Assembly: GCA_003139545.1 (NCBI GenBank)
Contig: PLJC01000022.1
Location: 22,011 to 86,010, forward strand
DNA from: Actinomycetota bacterium
Lineage (GTDB): Bacteria; Actinomycetota; Thermoleophilia; Gaiellales; Gaiellaceae
Direction: 5' to 3'
DNA length: 64,000 bases
Of the stretch, positions 33,452 through 42,209 are shown in pieces. The notes below the pieces were generated by a model. That model had not been told where the DNA came from. It saw only the letters and a list, made by a program, of their open reading frames with translations, and searched no databases. A program made the translations under genes and the position numbers. How positions within the stretch are numbered: the stretch's first letter is position 1; each line of letters starts with the position of its first letter.

Positions 33452-34671
33452 GCGGCAGCTGCCTCAGCTCGGCGTCTCGGTCGGAGCTTCCGGCGGGAGT
33501 TCCAGATGTAGAGGACGAAGACGTCGGCGCCGACGAACAGGACGATCAGCCCCTGGATCATCGAGGTCAGGTTGCCGGCAAGACTCGGATCGAAGACGCT
33601 CGGGTTCAGGCCGCGCGTCGTGCCGTACAGAAGGCCGCCGAAGAGGAACGCCGCTATGCCCGTGCCGACCGCGGTGTTCCGGCCGAGCAGCGCGACCGCG
33701 ATTCCGAGGAACCCGATCTGCGACGCCTGGACGTCGAGCACGCCGAACTGGAAGAGGTAGCCGAGCATGTCGAGTGCGCCCGCAAGGCCTGCGAACGCGC
33801 CCGAGATCGCCATCGCCTGGATGTACTTGCGCCTGACGTTGATGCCGCCGTATGCCGCTGCTTCGGGGTTGAAGCCGACCGCGCGCACCTCGTAGCCGAG
33901 CGTCGTCCGGTTCAGGATCAGCCAGAAGACGACGAGGGCCGCGATCGCGACGAAGATCCCGTAGTCGAGGCCCTGCAGCACCGGGTTGCCCCAGAAGACC
34001 GGGATGTGCGCGCTCTGCACGACCGTCCCCGACTCCGGCGCCGCGGTGTTATAGGTGTTCTGCAGCGGGCCGCCCTGGCCGAACAGATACTGGCCGCCCC
34101 AGATCGCGATCCAGTTGAGCATGATCGTCGAGATCACCTCGTGCGCGCCGGTCGTCGCCTTCAGGAAGCCGGCGATGCCGGCCCACGCCGCTCCGGCAAA
34201 CGCCGCCGCGCCGATCCCGAGCAGCACGTGCGGCAGCGTGGGCCAGCTCGCGAAGGAGACGCCGACCCAGTTGGCGACGATCAGGCCGACGAGGTACTGG
34301 CCTTGTCCGCCGATGTTGAAGAGCCCGCAGCGGAACGGGAACGCGACCGCGAGCCCCACGAGGATCAGCGTCGTCGTCGTGAGGAGCGTCTGGCTCAGGT
34401 TGAACGCGTCGAGGTTGACCGTGTTCGTGTTCCAGGGAATGTGGAAGATCCAGTTGAAGCCGGCGCCGTCCCAGATGCCCCGGTAGGCCGTCAACGGGTT
34501 GTGTCCGGTCGCCGCGACGACGATGCCGCCCGCCAGAAACGCGAGCACCGCCGTCAGCACCGGCACGACCAAACCACCGGCGCGCTGCGCGACGCCGAGC
34601 CGCACGACGAAGTCGGTCGAAGGCTCCTGCTCGGGCGGCACGTTCGCGCTCGGCGTCGCCTGCTCGCTCAT
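33448..34671 (-). CDS. BMP-family ABC importer, permease (first)
   Basis: 407 residues, about eight to ten helices. It contains FPFRCGLFNIGGQGQYLVG, the family counterpart of the GVVNVGLEG motif, and the EAA-like loop RAVGFNPEAAAYGGINVRRKY. A 30-residue polar N-terminus precedes the first helix. ATG 34671 is in an ATGA overlap with the ATPase gene. Together with the second permease it makes the heterodimeric channel; order and overlaps match YufP-YufQ/NupP-NupQ type nucleoside systems. Confidence 0.88.
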   Translation of the reverse strand: MSEQATPSANVPPEQEPSTDFVVRLGVAQRAGGLVVPVLTAVLAFLAGGIVVAATGHNPLTAYRGIWDGAGFNWIFHIPWNTNTVNLDAFNLSQTLLTTTTLILVGLAVAFPFRCGLFNIGGQGQYLVGLIVANWVGVSFASWPTLPHVLLGIGAAAFAGAAWAGIAGFLKATTGAHEVISTIMLNWIAIWGGQYLFGQGGPLQNTYNTAAPESGTVVQSAHIPVFWGNPVLQGLDYGIFVAIAALVVFWLILNRTTLGYEVRAVGFNPEAAAYGGINVRRKYIQAMAISGAFAGLAGALDMLGYLFQFGVLDVQASQIGFLGIAVALLGRNTAVGTGIAAFLFGGLLYGTTRGLNPSVFDPSLAGNLTSMIQGLIVLFVGADVFVLYIWNSRRKLRPRRRAEAAAA

Positions 34672-36200
34672 GCGGCCTCCTTCCTGCCGCCGAGCATCTC
34701 CAGTCCGATCTCCTCCTCGCCGGCGCCGGCCGCGTGCTCGCCGACGATGCGTCCCTCGTACATGACGAGGATGCGGTCAGCGAGCGACAGCACCTCGTCG
34801 AGCTCGAGCGACACGAGCAGGATCGCGCGGCCCGCGTCGCGCTCGGCAACGAGCCGCCGGTGCACGTACTCGATCGCGCCGACGTCGAGCCCGCGCGTCG
34901 GCTGCGCCGCAATCAGGGCGACCGGGTTGCGCGCGACCTCGCGCGCGACGACGACCTTCTGCTGGTTGCCACCCGAGAGCGCCCGCGCAAGCGTGAGCGG
35001 GCCGCCGCCGCGGATGTCGAACTCCTTGATCAGACGCGCGGCCCGCTGCACGAGGCGCGCGGGGTAGAGCCAGCCGCGCTTCGAATCCGGCGGCCTGTCG
35101 TAGTCGTGCAGGGCGATGTTCTCGGCGAGGTTGAACTCGAGCACGAGACCACGCCGGTGGCGATCTTCCGGGATGTGCCCGATGCCGGCGTCGATCATCA
35201 TCCGCGGCGTGAAGTGGCCCTCGAACTCGCGGCCCCTGACCGCCACGGTGCCGCTCGCGATCCGGCGGAGCCCGGTGATCGCCTCGACGAGCTCGGTCTG
35301 CCCGTTCCCGTCGACGCCGGCGATCGCGACGATCTCGCCGCGTCGCACGGTGAACGAGACGCCGCGCACCTTCTCGAGGTTGCGCTCGTCGACCACCTGG
35401 AGATCCTTCACCTCGAGCGCCACGTCTGTCGGCGACGCCGGTGCCTTGTCGACGCGCAGGAGCACCTCTCGGCCGACCATCATCCGCGCGAGGCCCTCTT
35501 CGGTCGCGCCTTGCCTGGAGACCGTGTCGATCCTCTTGCCGCGCCGCAGAACGGTGATGCGGTCGGCGATCTCGAGCACCTCGTTCAGCTTGTGCGTGAT
35601 GAAGATGATGGACTTGCCGTCTGCCTGGAGGCTTCGCACGATCGCGAAGAGCTCGCCGGCCTCCTGCGGCGTCAGCACCGCCGTCGGCTCGTCGAGGATG
35701 AGGATCTCGGCGCCGCGATAGAGCGCCTTCAGGATCTCGACCCGCTGCTGCTGCCCGACGGTGATGCTCGAGACGAGCGCGGTCGGGTCGACCGCGAGGC
35801 CGAACTGCTGCGAGAGCTCCCGGACGCGCTCCTCGGCGCCGCGCTCGTCGAGCAACACACCGTCGCGCACCGGCTCGACGCCGAGGACGATGTTCTCCGC
35901 CACGGTCATGACCGGAATGAGCATGAAGTGCTGGTGCACCATGCCGATCCCCGACTCGATCGCGTCCTTCGCGGATGAGAACGAGACGTGCTTCCCGCCG
36001 ACGAGGATTTCGCCCTCGTCGGGCTTCGTCAGCCCGTAGAGAATGTTCATGAGCGTCGACTTGCCGGCACCGTTCTCGCCGAGCAGCGCGTGCACCTCAC
36101 CGCGCCGCAGGTCGAAGTCGACGCGGTCGTCGGCGACGATCCCCGGGTAGCGCTTTGTGATGCCCTGCAGCTCGAGGACGCTGCCGCTCTCGTCCGCCAT
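34668..36200 (-). CDS. BMP-family ABC importer, double ATP-binding protein
   Basis: 510 residues with two tandem ABC domains. Domain 1: Walker A GENGAGKST, signature SSITVGQQQRVEI, Walker B ILILDEPTAVLT, H-loop FITHKLNE. Domain 2: GVDGNGQTELVEA replaces the canonical Walker A Lys-Thr/Ser, as is common in RbsA/MglA-like second domains; signature ALSGGNQQKVVVA; AAQPTRGLDVGA as Walker B. ATG 36200 is preferred over an upstream start at 36257 because it gives the family N-terminus. It is separated from the binding-protein gene by a 10-bp-stem hairpin (36229-36253) that may limit read-through. Confidence 0.9.
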   Translation of the reverse strand: MADESGSVLELQGITKRYPGIVADDRVDFDLRRGEVHALLGENGAGKSTLMNILYGLTKPDEGEILVGGKHVSFSSAKDAIESGIGMVHQHFMLIPVMTVAENIVLGVEPVRDGVLLDERGAEERVRELSQQFGLAVDPTALVSSITVGQQQRVEILKALYRGAEILILDEPTAVLTPQEAGELFAIVRSLQADGKSIIFITHKLNEVLEIADRITVLRRGKRIDTVSRQGATEEGLARMMVGREVLLRVDKAPASPTDVALEVKDLQVVDERNLEKVRGVSFTVRRGEIVAIAGVDGNGQTELVEAITGLRRIASGTVAVRGREFEGHFTPRMMIDAGIGHIPEDRHRRGLVLEFNLAENIALHDYDRPPDSKRGWLYPARLVQRAARLIKEFDIRGGGPLTLARALSGGNQQKVVVAREVARNPVALIAAQPTRGLDVGAIEYVHRRLVAERDAGRAILLVSLELDEVLSLADRILVMYEGRIVGEHAAGAGEEEIGLEMLGGRKEAA

Positions 36201-36228
36201 CGCGACGATTCTACGCCCCTGAAAAGAA

Positions 36229-36253
36229 GGGGACGGGCATGACGCCCGTCCCC
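36229..36253 (-). terminator. Intercistronic stem-loop after the BMP binding-protein gene
   Basis: GGGGACGGGC (36229-36238), five-base loop, GCCCGTCCCC (36244-36253): perfect 10-bp stem. On the minus strand it is followed by TTCTTTTC. Placed between the binding-protein stop and the ATPase start, it is a plausible partial terminator that lets more binding protein be made than transporter. Confidence 0.6.
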
Positions 36254-36268
36254 TCAACAGTCCCTACG

Positions 36269-37342
36269 TCAGTGCGTCGGACCCACGTGCGCGCCCGGCA
36301 GGAGGCCGAGCAGGTCGGAGCCCTTCGCAACCGGCACCTTGACCTTGCCGGAGATGAGCTTCGCCTTCAGCTGATTCATCTTCGTGATGAACCCCTTCGG
36401 CACCTTCGGGCTGATCTTGCCCACGCCCACGCCGTTGTTCTTCATGTCGAACAGCAGGTCGCTGCCGCCCTTGAACTGACCGGACTTCGCCTGCTTGTCC
36501 GCCGTGAAGATGCCCACGTCGATGCGCTTGAGGGCGCTCGTGAGCACGTTCTTCGCCAGGCTGTACTGGTCGACGTCGACGCCGATGCCCCAGATGCCGG
36601 CCCCTGCTGCCGCGTTCAGGGCGCCGATGCCGCAACCGCCGGCGACCTGGAACTCGACCTGCGAGCCCTGACCGATCTGGTCCTGCGCGACGGTCTTGCA
36701 CTTGTCCTGCGCGACGAAGTCCTGCGAGTAGCCGACGAGCACCTTGACGCCCGGATCGGCCAACTTCGCACAGTAGTTGTACCCGACGATGTAATCGTCG
36801 ACCGCCGGGATCTCGATGCCGCCGACGGCGCCGATGACCTGCTTGCCGCCCTTCGCCTTCGCCATCTCACCTGCGAGATAGCCGACGAGACAACCGGACT
36901 GGTTCGACGCGTAGACGAGACCCTCGATGTTCTTGACGCTCTTCGCCTTCGCGAAGTCCGCGCCCTTGACCGAGTCGTCGGTGATCGTGAAATCGACGTT
37001 CGGGAACTGCGAGGCCACCGTCGAGAGCGTCGGCGCGAGCAGGTACCCCGCCGCGGAGACGATGTTTGCGCCCTCGCGGACCATGGTCGTCAGGTTCGGC
37101 AGGTAGTCCGAGCTCGAGTTCGACTGGATCTCGAGCGTCTTGATGCCGAGCTGCTTGCCGGCGCGCTTCAGACCGGCCAGCTGACCCTCGTTGAAGCCTT
37201 TGTCGTTGAACTTGCCGATGTCGCTGACGAGCGCCGCCGTGAACGTGGCATGAGCCTTCGCAGGAGCCGCAGTTCCGCTTCCGGCGAGAACGAGCCCCGC
37301 GAGCAGCGCCACAGCCGCCGCGACGAGCAGTGATTTCTTCAC
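36269..37342 (-). CDS. BMP-family (basic membrane protein, PnrA-like) nucleoside-binding protein
   Basis: 357 residues, GTG 37342 with GGAGGG 4 bases upstream. A Sec signal (KKSLLVAAAVALLAGLVLAGSGTAAPAKA) is present without a lipobox Cys, so it may be secreted or held by another means. The mature protein has the BMP features VSDIGKFNDKGFNEGQLAGLKRAGKQLG, FPNVDFTITDD, GCLVGYLAGEMAK and IWGIGVDVDQY. BMP proteins bind purine nucleosides (PnrA) in characterised cases. It is the first gene of the importer operon (binding protein, ATPase, two permeases, small membrane protein). Confidence 0.9.
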   Translation of the reverse strand: MKKSLLVAAAVALLAGLVLAGSGTAAPAKAHATFTAALVSDIGKFNDKGFNEGQLAGLKRAGKQLGIKTLEIQSNSSSDYLPNLTTMVREGANIVSAAGYLLAPTLSTVASQFPNVDFTITDDSVKGADFAKAKSVKNIEGLVYASNQSGCLVGYLAGEMAKAKGGKQVIGAVGGIEIPAVDDYIVGYNYCAKLADPGVKVLVGYSQDFVAQDKCKTVAQDQIGQGSQVEFQVAGGCGIGALNAAAGAGIWGIGVDVDQYSLAKNVLTSALKRIDVGIFTADKQAKSGQFKGGSDLLFDMKNNGVGVGKISPKVPKGFITKMNQLKAKLISGKVKVPVAKGSDLLGLLPGAHVGPTH

Positions 37343-37430
37343 AAACCCTCCTAAGACCGAATAGTTGGTATCCCTCCGATTCAAGGACGAGTCTAACCCG
37401 GAGAAGTTTGGGAGTCGAGAGGGGCCTTCG

Positions 37431-37449
37431 TTACGCGCTAGCGTAGTAA
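37431..37449. promoter_or_regulatory. Imperfect palindrome before the P450 start
   Basis: TTACGC-GCTA-GCGTA-g-TAA lies immediately upstream of the P450 GTG (37452), in the 110-bp gap shared with the divergent BMP operon. It could be a repressor site. No regulator gene is next to it. Confidence 0.3.
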
Positions 37450-37451
37450 CC

Positions 37452-38675
37452 GTGACCGTCGCCGGGCCGCGAGAGCTCCCTTTCGACCTCACGGACGACC
37501 GGTTCATCGCCGATCCCTATCCGGGCCTGAGTGCGCTTCGCGAGGCTGCCCCGCTCGTCTACGACGAGCGCCTGGGCCGCTGGTTCGTCACCCGCCACGC
37601 CGACGTCCGTGCGTGCCTCCGGGACAAGCGCCTCGGTCGCAACTTCCGCCACGTCGGCAGCGACGCGGAGTTCCACGCCGAGCCTCTGAACCCCTCCTGG
37701 GCCGAGTTCTGGGCGAGCGAGCGCTGGAGCCTCCTCTGGCTCGAGCCGCCCGAGCACACGCGTATCCGGAAGCTCGTCGCCGCGGCGTTCACGCCGCGCG
37801 CGGTCGAGAGCATGCGCGACCCGGCGACACGCCTCGCGCGCACGTTGCTCGAGAACCTCGGCGAGGAGTTCGATCTGCTCTACGACTACGCGCAGCCGTA
37901 TTCGATCACCCTCATCTGCGAGCTGCTGGGCGTGCCGACCGACCGCCATCGCGATCTCCTCGACTGGTCGCACGCAATTGTGAAGATGTACGAGTTCGAC
38001 ACGACCGAAGCGCAGGCGGTCGCGGCGAACGATGCGGCGCGCGAGTTTCGCACCTACGTCCTGGGGCTGATCGAAGAGCGCCGCGCCGATCCGCACGACG
38101 ACATGGTGAGCGGGCTCGTGCAGGCGCGGGTCGACGGCGAGCGGCTCTCAGACGACGAGATCGTCTCGACCGTGGTCGTGCTCCTGAACGCAGGCCACGA
38201 GGCAACGGTGAACACCATCGGCAACGGCTTCCGCGCGCTCTCCGCGCATCCGGACGAGTGGCGGCGACTTGTCTCGGGCGAGGTGTCGGCCGCGCAGGCG
38301 ATCGAGGAGCTGATCCGCTGGGACCCGCCGTTGCAGCTGTTCGAGCGCTGGGTGCTCGAGGACGACGTCGAGATCGCAGGAGCGCCTGTGCCGCGAGGCG
38401 AGAAGCTCGCCCTCCTCTTCGGCTCGGCCAACCGCGACCCGCGCGTCTTCGCAGATTCCGATCGGCTGGACATCGCACGCGCGAACGCGGCCGAGCACAT
38501 CGGCTTCGGCGGCGGCATCCACGTCTGCATCGGCGCGCCGCTCGCGCGCATCGAGCTCGCCGCGAGCCTCGAGGCGCTCGCAGAGCTCTGCCCCACGCTC
38601 CACCTCGTCGAGCAGCCGGAGCGCGTACCGGCGTTCGTCATCCGAGGCTTCGAGTCCGTGCGCGTCGCCCGCTGA
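37452..38675 (+). CDS. Cytochrome P450
   Basis: Soluble bacterial P450, 407 residues. Heme-binding loop FGGGIHVCIGAPLAR with the thiolate ligand Cys359; ExxR motif EELIR in helix K; helix I AGHEATVNTI, where the usual acid-Thr pair reads Glu-Ala-Thr; FERWVLEDDVEIAG between. GTG 37452 gives VTVAGPRELPFDLTDDRFIADPYPGL, a normal N-terminus; a start at 37365 would add 29 non-family residues. No ferredoxin or reductase gene is adjacent, so redox partners are elsewhere. The substrate is unknown. It ends 4 bp from the convergent ftsK stop. Confidence 0.92.
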   Translation: MTVAGPRELPFDLTDDRFIADPYPGLSALREAAPLVYDERLGRWFVTRHADVRACLRDKRLGRNFRHVGSDAEFHAEPLNPSWAEFWASERWSLLWLEPPEHTRIRKLVAAAFTPRAVESMRDPATRLARTLLENLGEEFDLLYDYAQPYSITLICELLGVPTDRHRDLLDWSHAIVKMYEFDTTEAQAVAANDAAREFRTYVLGLIEERRADPHDDMVSGLVQARVDGERLSDDEIVSTVVVLLNAGHEATVNTIGNGFRALSAHPDEWRRLVSGEVSAAQAIEELIRWDPPLQLFERWVLEDDVEIAGAPVPRGEKLALLFGSANRDPRVFADSDRLDIARANAAEHIGFGGGIHVCIGAPLARIELAASLEALAELCPTLHLVEQPERVPAFVIRGFESVRVAR

Positions 38676-38679
38676 AGGC

Positions 38680-40830
38680 CTACGAGCGCTGGACGAGCGC
38701 CGACTCGTCGACGAGCACGCGGCGAGGCTTCGAGCCTTCGTAGCCGGAGATGATCCCCCGTCGCTCGAGCATGTCGATCAGCCGGCCGGCGCGCGTGTAG
38801 CCGACCCGGAGGCGCCGCTGGATGAGCGAGACGGACGCGGTCTGCGTCTGGACGACGATCTCGATCGCCCGGTCGAGCAGCGGGTCGTCGTCGGGGTCGA
38901 ACTCGCCGTGAGCGCCATCGTCCGTGGGATCGGCGAACACCTCGGGAAGTTCGAGATAGCCCTTGTCCAGCTCCTGCTCCCGCTGCCGAGTCTGCTCGAC
39001 GACGAGCGCGATCTCCTCCTCGGAGACGTATGCGCCCTGGACGCGCTGGAGCCGCGACGTCCCGAGCGGCTTGAAGAGCATGTCGCCCTGGCCGAGCAGC
39101 GCCTCGGCGCCGTTCGTGTCGAGGATGACGCGCGAGTCCGTCTGCGACGACACGGCGAACGCGATCCGCGACGGCACGTTGGCCTTGATCATGCCGGTGA
39201 TGACGTCGACGGACGGACGCTGCGTCGCGAGTACGAGGTGGATGCCGACGGCGCGCGACTTCTGCGCCAGCCGGATGACGGCGTCCTCGACCGCCTGCGG
39301 CGCCACCATCATCATGTCCGCGAGCTCGTCGATCACCACGAGCAGGTACGGGAGCGTCGGCTCGCCCCGCTGGCGGAACGCGCGGTTCGCCTCGTTCAGG
39401 TTGCGGGCGCGCACGGACGAGAGCCGCTCGTAGCGTCGCTCCATCTCGGCGAGGCAGTTGGCGAGCACCGCCGCCGCCTCCTTCGGGCTCGAGACGACCG
39501 GGGTCAGCAGATGCGGAATCGACTCGTAGTGGTTGAGCTCGATCCGCTTCGGATCGATGAGGATCATGCGCACCTCGTCGGGCGTCGAGCGCAGCAGGAT
39601 CGACGTCAGCAGCGCGTTGATGCAGCCGGACTTGCCCGAGCCGGTCGTCCCGGCGATGAGCAGGTGCGGCATGCGCGCGAGATCGGTCCAGACCGCGGTG
39701 CCGGAGATGTCCTTGCCGAGCCACACCGACAGCGGGCTTGCCGTCGCCGGCAGGTCGTCGAAGATGTCGCCGAGCGTGACGAGGTTCGGCGAAAGGTTCG
39801 GCAGCTCGACGCCGACCGCCTGCTTGCCCGGGATGGGCGCGAGGATGCGAATCTCCGTCGTCGCCAGCGCGTAGGAGAGGTCGTCCTTCAGGCCCGCAAC
39901 CTTCGACACCTTCGTGCCGGGCGCGAGCTGCAGCTCGAAGCGCGTCACACGCGGCCCCGAGATCTGCCCGATGACCGTCGCGTCGACGCCGAAGTGCGCG
40001 AGCGTCGTCACGAGAAGCTCGGCGACGCGGGCCGAGCTCTCCTCCGACGCGCCCGGCTTCTCGGGGCTGCGGTTGAGGACGCTGCGATCCGGCAGCTTGT
40101 ACTCGGCATGCTCGGTGGTGACGTCCTCGAAGAGCTGCTCCTGGTGCACCACGAGCGGCTCGGGCTCGAAGCTCATCAGCGGCGCCGGCGCCAACGCCTC
40201 GGTGACGACGTCCGGATAGGCCTCCTCCGCGTCGACGATCGGCTGCGTCTTCTTCGGGCGAGCCGCGCGTTCGAGTGCGGGCGCAACGGCCCGCCGCGGC
40301 CGGCGGGCGCGGGTCGCCGCCAATCGCATCTGCCGATGCGAGCCGCGCAGCATGGCGCCGAGCGACGCGCCGGAGAGAAGCAGGGCGCCGACGAGGAGCA
40401 GGAACGCGCCGAGGATCGTCGATCCCGTGACGCCGATCGCGACCCCGACGGCGCCGCCGAGCACCTGTCCGAGGTAGCCGCCCTGGTCGCGGCCGAGCGC
40501 AATCATGAGCCCGAAGGCGAGGACGACGAGACCGGCGCGGAAGGGGCGCACGTCGACGAGCGCACTGCGCGCGACCATGAGGGAGCCGAGCGCGACGAGG
40601 AGAACCGGCAAGACCCATGAGGCGCCGCCGATGAGGGATTCGAAACCGTTCACCAGGGCGTGGCCGACCCAGCCCCCGTTCCAACCGGCGTACCGGACGC
40701 TGCCGAGGAAGGCGCCGAACGCGACGACGCCGAGGCCCCACAGCTCGGGGTAGCGCTTGACGAGGCCGTGCGGGATCGACCGCTTCTTCTTCGCGGGCGT
40801 GCGCCGTCGGGTGCGCTTGGCAGGCGCCAT
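38680..40830 (-). CDS. ftsK: DNA translocase FtsK/SpoIIIE
   Basis: 716 residues. A basic N-terminus (KRTRRRTPAKKKR) and about four or five TM helices (residues 30-160) anchor it at the septum. A linker of ~150 residues is followed by the motor (about 300-640) with Walker A IAGTTGSGKSG, Walker B LPYLLVVIDELADMMM and LATQRPSVDVITGMIKAN. The gamma winged helix at the C-terminus (LIQRRLRVGYTRAGRLIDMLERRGII) reads KOPS/SRS-type sequences. The linker is short, so it is a SpoIIIE-like compact form. It lies downstream of rnj in the actinobacterial dapA-rnj-ftsK order, here with six genes inserted between rnj and ftsK on either strand. Confidence 0.95.
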   Translation of the reverse strand: MAPAKRTRRRTPAKKKRSIPHGLVKRYPELWGLGVVAFGAFLGSVRYAGWNGGWVGHALVNGFESLIGGASWVLPVLLVALGSLMVARSALVDVRPFRAGLVVLAFGLMIALGRDQGGYLGQVLGGAVGVAIGVTGSTILGAFLLLVGALLLSGASLGAMLRGSHRQMRLAATRARRPRRAVAPALERAARPKKTQPIVDAEEAYPDVVTEALAPAPLMSFEPEPLVVHQEQLFEDVTTEHAEYKLPDRSVLNRSPEKPGASEESSARVAELLVTTLAHFGVDATVIGQISGPRVTRFELQLAPGTKVSKVAGLKDDLSYALATTEIRILAPIPGKQAVGVELPNLSPNLVTLGDIFDDLPATASPLSVWLGKDISGTAVWTDLARMPHLLIAGTTGSGKSGCINALLTSILLRSTPDEVRMILIDPKRIELNHYESIPHLLTPVVSSPKEAAAVLANCLAEMERRYERLSSVRARNLNEANRAFRQRGEPTLPYLLVVIDELADMMMVAPQAVEDAVIRLAQKSRAVGIHLVLATQRPSVDVITGMIKANVPSRIAFAVSSQTDSRVILDTNGAEALLGQGDMLFKPLGTSRLQRVQGAYVSEEEIALVVEQTRQREQELDKGYLELPEVFADPTDDGAHGEFDPDDDPLLDRAIEIVVQTQTASVSLIQRRLRVGYTRAGRLIDMLERRGIISGYEGSKPRRVLVDESALVQRS

Positions 40831-40871
40831 GGAGTGGTGTTCGTGCGCCTGCGTGCCTATCCTCCCGACGG

Positions 40872-42209
40872 ATGCCGGAGACGCGCTACGCCCGCAGCGG
40901 CGACGTCAGCATCGCCTACCAGGTCAGCGGCGACGGCCCCTTCGACGTCGTTCTGATCCCGCCCCTCACGTCGCACGTCGAGCTGGTGTGGACGGTGCCG
41001 GCCATGCGTACGCTGCTCGAGCGGCTCTCCTCGTTCTGCCGGCTCATCCACCTCGACAAGCGCGGCACCGGCATGTCGGACCGCGTCGCGGGCGTGCCGA
41101 CGCTGGAGACGCGAATGGACGACGTGCGGGCGGTGATGGATGCCGCCGGCTCCCAGCGCGCCGCGCTCATCGGCTGGTCGGAGGGCGTGGCGATGAGCGT
41201 CCTCTTCGCAGCGACGTATCCAGCCCGCACGTGGGCGCTCGTCCTCTACGGCGGCAAGGCGCGAACGCTGAGCGCGCCGGACTACCCCTGGGGACCGTCA
41301 GAAGCGCGTTTCACGGAGCAGCTCGCCGGCAGCCGCACCGAGCGCGAACGGCCCGGACACCACGAGGACATGGCACGCTCGGGCGCCCCGGAAGCGGGTG
41401 AAGACGAGATTCGCGCGCTCGCCCATTTCTTCCGGAACAGCGCGAGCCCGGGCGCGGAGGAAGCGGTGTCCCGCATGAACGCGCTCATCGACGTCCGCAA
41501 CATCCTGCCAACGATCCACGTGCCGACGCTGGTCCTCCACCACGCCGGCGACAGCTGGGTCCCGCTCGAGCAGGGACGCGACCTCGCGAGTCGCATCGCC
41601 GGCGCAAAGTTCACGGAACTGCCGGGGCGAGGTCACATCCCGCCGGCTGCACGGATGGACAGCGTCGCCGACGAGATGGAGGCCTTTCTCCTCGCAGCGT
41701 GGGAGACGGCCTCCGTGGAGCACGAGCCCGACCGCGTGCTCGCCACCGTGCTCTTCACCGACATCGTCGGCTCGACGGCAAAGATGGCCGAGCTCGGCGA
41801 CTCGCGCTGGCGGGAGCTGCTCGAGCAGCACCACGCGCTCGTTCGCCGCGAGCTCGCGCGCGGTCGCGGCCGCGAAGTGGACACGGCCGGTGACGGATTC
41901 TTCGCCGCGTTCGACGGGCCGGCCCGCGCCATCCGCTGTGCACGTGCGATCTCGGACGCGGTGCGCGGGCTCGGCATCGAGGTGCGCGCCGGGCTGCACA
42001 CCGGCGAGTGCGAGCTGGTCGACGGCAAGGTGGCCGGCATCGCCGTGCACACGGGCGCGCGCGTCGCGTCCTACGCAGGCCCGGGCGAGGTGCTCGTCTC
42101 GAGCACGGTGCACGATCTCGTCGCAGGCTCCGGGCTCGAGTTCGAGGACCGCGGCGTGCACGAGCTCAAGGGCATCCCGGGCGAATGGCGGCTCTACGCC
42201 GCCGCCTGA
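40872..42209 (+). CDS. Alpha/beta hydrolase fused to class III nucleotide cyclase domain
   Basis: 445 residues in two parts. Residues 1-280: alpha/beta hydrolase with nucleophile Ser103 (GWSEG), Asp227 (HHAGDSWVP) and His255 (GRGHIPP), a complete triad. Residues 285-445: class III adenylate/guanylate cyclase with metal Asp297 (LFTDIVGST) and Asp341 (TAGDGFF). The residue that normally specifies adenine (Lys before T-x-G-D) is Asp337, and the N-x-x-A-A-R transition-state motif reads H-T-G-A-R, so nucleotide specificity or activity is uncertain. Fusions of this type occur in actinobacteria. One idea is that the hydrolase part senses or cleaves a ligand and controls the cyclase. Confidence 0.88.
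   Translation: MPETRYARSGDVSIAYQVSGDGPFDVVLIPPLTSHVELVWTVPAMRTLLERLSSFCRLIHLDKRGTGMSDRVAGVPTLETRMDDVRAVMDAAGSQRAALIGWSEGVAMSVLFAATYPARTWALVLYGGKARTLSAPDYPWGPSEARFTEQLAGSRTERERPGHHEDMARSGAPEAGEDEIRALAHFFRNSASPGAEEAVSRMNALIDVRNILPTIHVPTLVLHHAGDSWVPLEQGRDLASRIAGAKFTELPGRGHIPPAARMDSVADEMEAFLLAAWETASVEHEPDRVLATVLFTDIVGSTAKMAELGDSRWRELLEQHHALVRRELARGRGREVDTAGDGFFAAFDGPARAIRCARAISDAVRGLGIEVRAGLHTGECELVDGKVAGIAVHTGARVASYAGPGEVLVSSTVHDLVAGSGLEFEDRGVHELKGIPGEWRLYAAA

Noticed and set aside
34668..36200. Second ABC domain without Walker A Lys as a broken gene
   Set aside because: Degenerate second nucleotide sites are normal in double-ATPase proteins of sugar and nucleoside importers, and the frame is intact.
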